A DNA stretch of 64,000 nucleotides from Gluconobacter frateurii (GTDB taxonomy: Bacteria > Pseudomonadota > Alphaproteobacteria > Acetobacterales > Acetobacteraceae): the NCBI RefSeq assembly GCF_002723955.1, contig NZ_BEWN01000001.1, positions 186,001 to 250,000 of the forward strand. Direction: 5' to 3'. The notes beneath the pieces were generated by a model. It had not been told where the DNA came from. It ran no database searches and saw only the letters and a program-made list of their open reading frames with translations. Below, in pieces: positions 62,075-64,000 of the stretch. Each line of letters starts with the position of its first letter. Position 1 is the first letter of the stretch. The position numbers and the translations under genes are program-made.

Positions 62075-63834
62075 CTGTTCTGTTCAAAAGCCTTGAGGTG
62101 TGGACCGCCCTGCTGGAGGGCATTGAGAATGAGTGTACGATCCTGAGGTTGTGGATTGTCGTCCAGAGACTGGTTCCATTGATCCTGTGCCTCTGTGTGA
62201 CGACCCAGGTACCAGTAGGCAACACCCAGATGGTAGCCAATCTCAGCATCGCTGGATGCATGTTCGGCCGCCTGAATGAGAATAGGGAGAGCTGTTTTCA
62301 GGTCTCCTTTATGTTTCAGGAGTGCCCAGGCGTAGCTATCCTGAATGGAAGGGTCATTAGGCTGAAGTTCCAGGGCACGTTTGAGAAGTTGTAGCGCGTG
62401 ATCCTGGTCGAGATCATGCTCGATACTGGCATACCCTACGAAGTTGAGAACTTCTGGTTGATCGGGAGCCAGTTCAAGAGCGTGGCGCATGTCTTCCTGC
62501 ATCATAGCCCAGTTTCCACTTTCCTGAGCCGCCATTGCCCGACCGAGGAGAATAGGCCATGCGATTTCTTTACGCGGGGGAGAGGCCTTTAGCGCTTTTG
62601 TGTAGAGATCAATCGCTTCTGCATGGTGTCCCATCTGGTCCTGAACTTCTGCGAGCTGGACCAGAAACTCAGGATTGTCCGGCAAAAGGGTTAGGGCGCG
62701 ATGAAGTGCGTCTGCCTGCATGGGAAGGTCATGGGAGCGGCTGGCCAGATTAACACGTTCCTGAGCGGCTAACGCAGCCAGTGGATCCGAGCTGGAAACG
62801 TGTTCGAGAACGTCCAGTCCTTTCGGGATCTGGTTCCCTTCTCGAAAGGTATCCGCCAGGAAAATGCGGGCCACTGTCAGGTTGGGGTCAAGATAAAGCG
62901 CCTGCTGAAGGGTAATGATTGCCGGATCGCGGGGGATGCCCTCCTGCTGGATGACGTCTGTGATCATCAGACCAAGTTGCAGGTTCAGAATCGCTGCACC
63001 TTGTGCGGCGGAGAGAGGGGCCCGTTTTTGAAGGTTGTGCTGAAGGGGCCCAATAATCATCGAAGCAAGCGGCGAACTGACGCCGAGTGCAGCGATAACG
63101 TCACGTGCAGCAGGGTGTTGTCCTTGCCCCTCCAGCCAGGCGCCATAAAGCTGCGCGTAGAGAATTTGAAGGGTGAGAGGGTCATCCGGACTGCTGCCAG
63201 CTTTCTGATAGAAAGACTGTGCCTGCTGCCGGGACGGGAGCCGTTCTGCAATCAGGGCCGCATGCAGTTGATACAATCGTCGCGTGGGGGCAAAGGCCGC
63301 CGCGGTATTGAGTGTGCTGAGAGCCTGATCGATGTGACCCTCTTCTGCCTGTGTCCAAGCGAGCAGCACGGGGGCAGCTACGGAAACGAGCGGCCCGTGG
63401 TGACTGCTACGGCTTAGGGTTTGGCGCATTTCCGTCCAGGCTTTTCTGGACACAGCATTCTGCGCAAGAACAAGTGTCGCAATATCACTGGCCGGAAGGG
63501 TTTTCGCCAGAGCTACGGCTTCGTTTTCATGGCCAGTCATTGCGGCATAGCGCAGGCCATCTTCCTGAAGCTTCAGATTCTGTGATGATAGGGTGAGAAC
63601 ATGCGACAGTGCGTCGTAAGCGGCGTCAATATCTCCCCGCTGCATCATGACGCTGGACGCCAGAAGCCAGCCGGTCAGGGATTTTTCTGGGCTGATCGCT
63701 GGCAGAACTTCCGGCACGGGCGCGGCGGAAGCGGCCTGAGACAGCGCTCCTACCAGCCCGATTGCTGAAAAACCCGCGCGAAGCGAGTAGGAAAAAACCG
63801 GAATTGATCTGGGCCAGCCGCGCGTGATCTGCAT
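62071..63834 (-). CDS. Exported tetratricopeptide-repeat protein
   Basis: TPR protein of about 587 residues. Seen: N-terminal signal (about 1-39, ending SAAPVPE), long helical region, then clear TPRs (for example [82 protein letters not shown]). Similar exported TPR proteins precede ispE in many alphaproteobacteria. Start: the ATG at 63834 gives the signal peptide; a longer frame from 63891 overlaps the divergent gene start. It overlaps ispE by 4 bases. Confidence 0.85.
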   Translation of the reverse strand: MQITRGWPRSIPVFSYSLRAGFSAIGLVGALSQAASAAPVPEVLPAISPEKSLTGWLLASSVMMQRGDIDAAYDALSHVLTLSSQNLKLQEDGLRYAAMTGHENEAVALAKTLPASDIATLVLAQNAVSRKAWTEMRQTLSRSSHHGPLVSVAAPVLLAWTQAEEGHIDQALSTLNTAAAFAPTRRLYQLHAALIAERLPSRQQAQSFYQKAGSSPDDPLTLQILYAQLYGAWLEGQGQHPAARDVIAALGVSSPLASMIIGPLQHNLQKRAPLSAAQGAAILNLQLGLMITDVIQQEGIPRDPAIITLQQALYLDPNLTVARIFLADTFREGNQIPKGLDVLEHVSSSDPLAALAAQERVNLASRSHDLPMQADALHRALTLLPDNPEFLVQLAEVQDQMGHHAEAIDLYTKALKASPPRKEIAWPILLGRAMAAQESGNWAMMQEDMRHALELAPDQPEVLNFVGYASIEHDLDQDHALQLLKRALELQPNDPSIQDSYAWALLKHKGDLKTALPILIQAAEHASSDAEIGYHLGVAYWYLGRHTEAQDQWNQSLDDNPQPQDRTLILNALQQGGPHLKAFEQNR

Positions 63835-63889
63835 AATGGAGACAATCCTAGACCGCCTGTGGTCTGACGCCAACCTGAACGGATGCTTC

Positions 63890-64000
63890 ATGACGCCCCA
63901 GCCAGTTCCGAGCCGGGCCGAGCTGCTTGCTGCCCTGCAGCTGCAATACGAATGGGGAGTGGACGAAGCCCTCTCGGAGGAAACGATTGATCGTCTTTCG
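63890..64000 (+). CDS. Probable uracil-DNA glycosylase, N-terminal end (cut by window)
   Basis: Open frame of 37 codons to the window edge: MTPQPVPSRAELLAALQLQY then EWGVDEALSEETIDRLS. The pattern ALQLQYEWGVDEALSEE resembles the N-terminus of alphaproteobacterial family 4/5 uracil-DNA glycosylases (AALRWQ-ADEAI-type). The catalytic part is outside the window. Divergent from the TPR gene. Confidence 0.6.
   Translation, partial: MTPQPVPSRAELLAALQLQYEWGVDEALSEETIDRLS

Overview
This window looks like chromosomal DNA of a flagellated acetic acid bacterium (Acetobacteraceae, most like Gluconobacter). That assignment is inferred from protein character and gene content: the alphaproteobacterial order flgB-flgC-fliE-fliQ-fliR-flhB, a che operon in the rhizobial order, a fused FolB-FolK, and large TonB-dependent receptors. 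No database search was possible. Nothing resembles an insertion sequence, prophage or CRISPR array. Two tRNA genes are present: Glu-UUC and Asp-GUC.

Layout. 1-1.5 kb: 3' part of a TonB-dependent receptor. 1.6-3.4 kb: PAS-GGDEF-EAL protein. 3.6-9.0 kb: tripartite drug-efflux operon (DHA2 transporter, HlyD adaptor, outer-membrane factor) with a divergent LysR regulator and a palindrome between them. 9.0-19.4 kb: iron-acquisition island with two Fur-box-like sites, a siderophore receptor, a Sel1 protein, a secreted tannase/feruloyl-esterase-like protein overlapping a catechol-O-methyltransferase-like gene, a DUF4405-type membrane protein with a His-rich tail, a PiuC-type dioxygenase, ExbB-ExbD-TonB and a siderophore-interacting ferric reductase. 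19.5-24.8 kb: DcaP-like porin divergent from an exported adenine-deaminase-like amidohydrolase and a HupE/UreJ-type permease. 25-35.8 kb: housekeeping genes (tRNA-Glu, recJ, glpX, hom, an alaC-like aminotransferase, an OmpA-like lipoprotein, clpP, a ferritin-like di-iron protein, an LtrA protein, recA). 36-40.6 kb: flagellar export and basal-body genes in two divergent units. 40.6-45.7 kb: degenerate gamma-glutamyltranspeptidase-like lipoprotein, DsbA-like protein, and a membrane EAL protein with a broken GGDEF motif. 45.8-50 kb: folP, folBK and folE facing queDCE. 50.1-51.8 kb: two-gene polysaccharide ABC exporter. 51.8-53.4 kb: Ser/Thr-rich small protein, tRNA-Asp and a lipoprotein with two retropepsin folds. 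53.6-60.8 kb: complete chemotaxis operon. 60.8-64 kb: an unknown gene, ispE, a TPR protein, and the start of a probable uracil-DNA glycosylase.

Functional links. In the iron island, TonB/ExbBD energise the receptor, the SIP protein would reduce ferric chelates, and the tannase-plus-COMT pair could process iron-binding plant polyphenols. In the chemotaxis operon the receptor ends in a CheR/CheB-tether-like pentapeptide. A small STAS-like protein sits where rhizobial CheS is found, and the last gene encodes a small protein with the DxxxQ motif of CheZ/CheT phosphatases. FolE makes dihydroneopterin triphosphate for folate (FolBK, FolP) and for queuosine (QueDCE). Two EAL proteins add a cyclic-di-GMP layer. 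No stretch over 300 bases lacks a gene.
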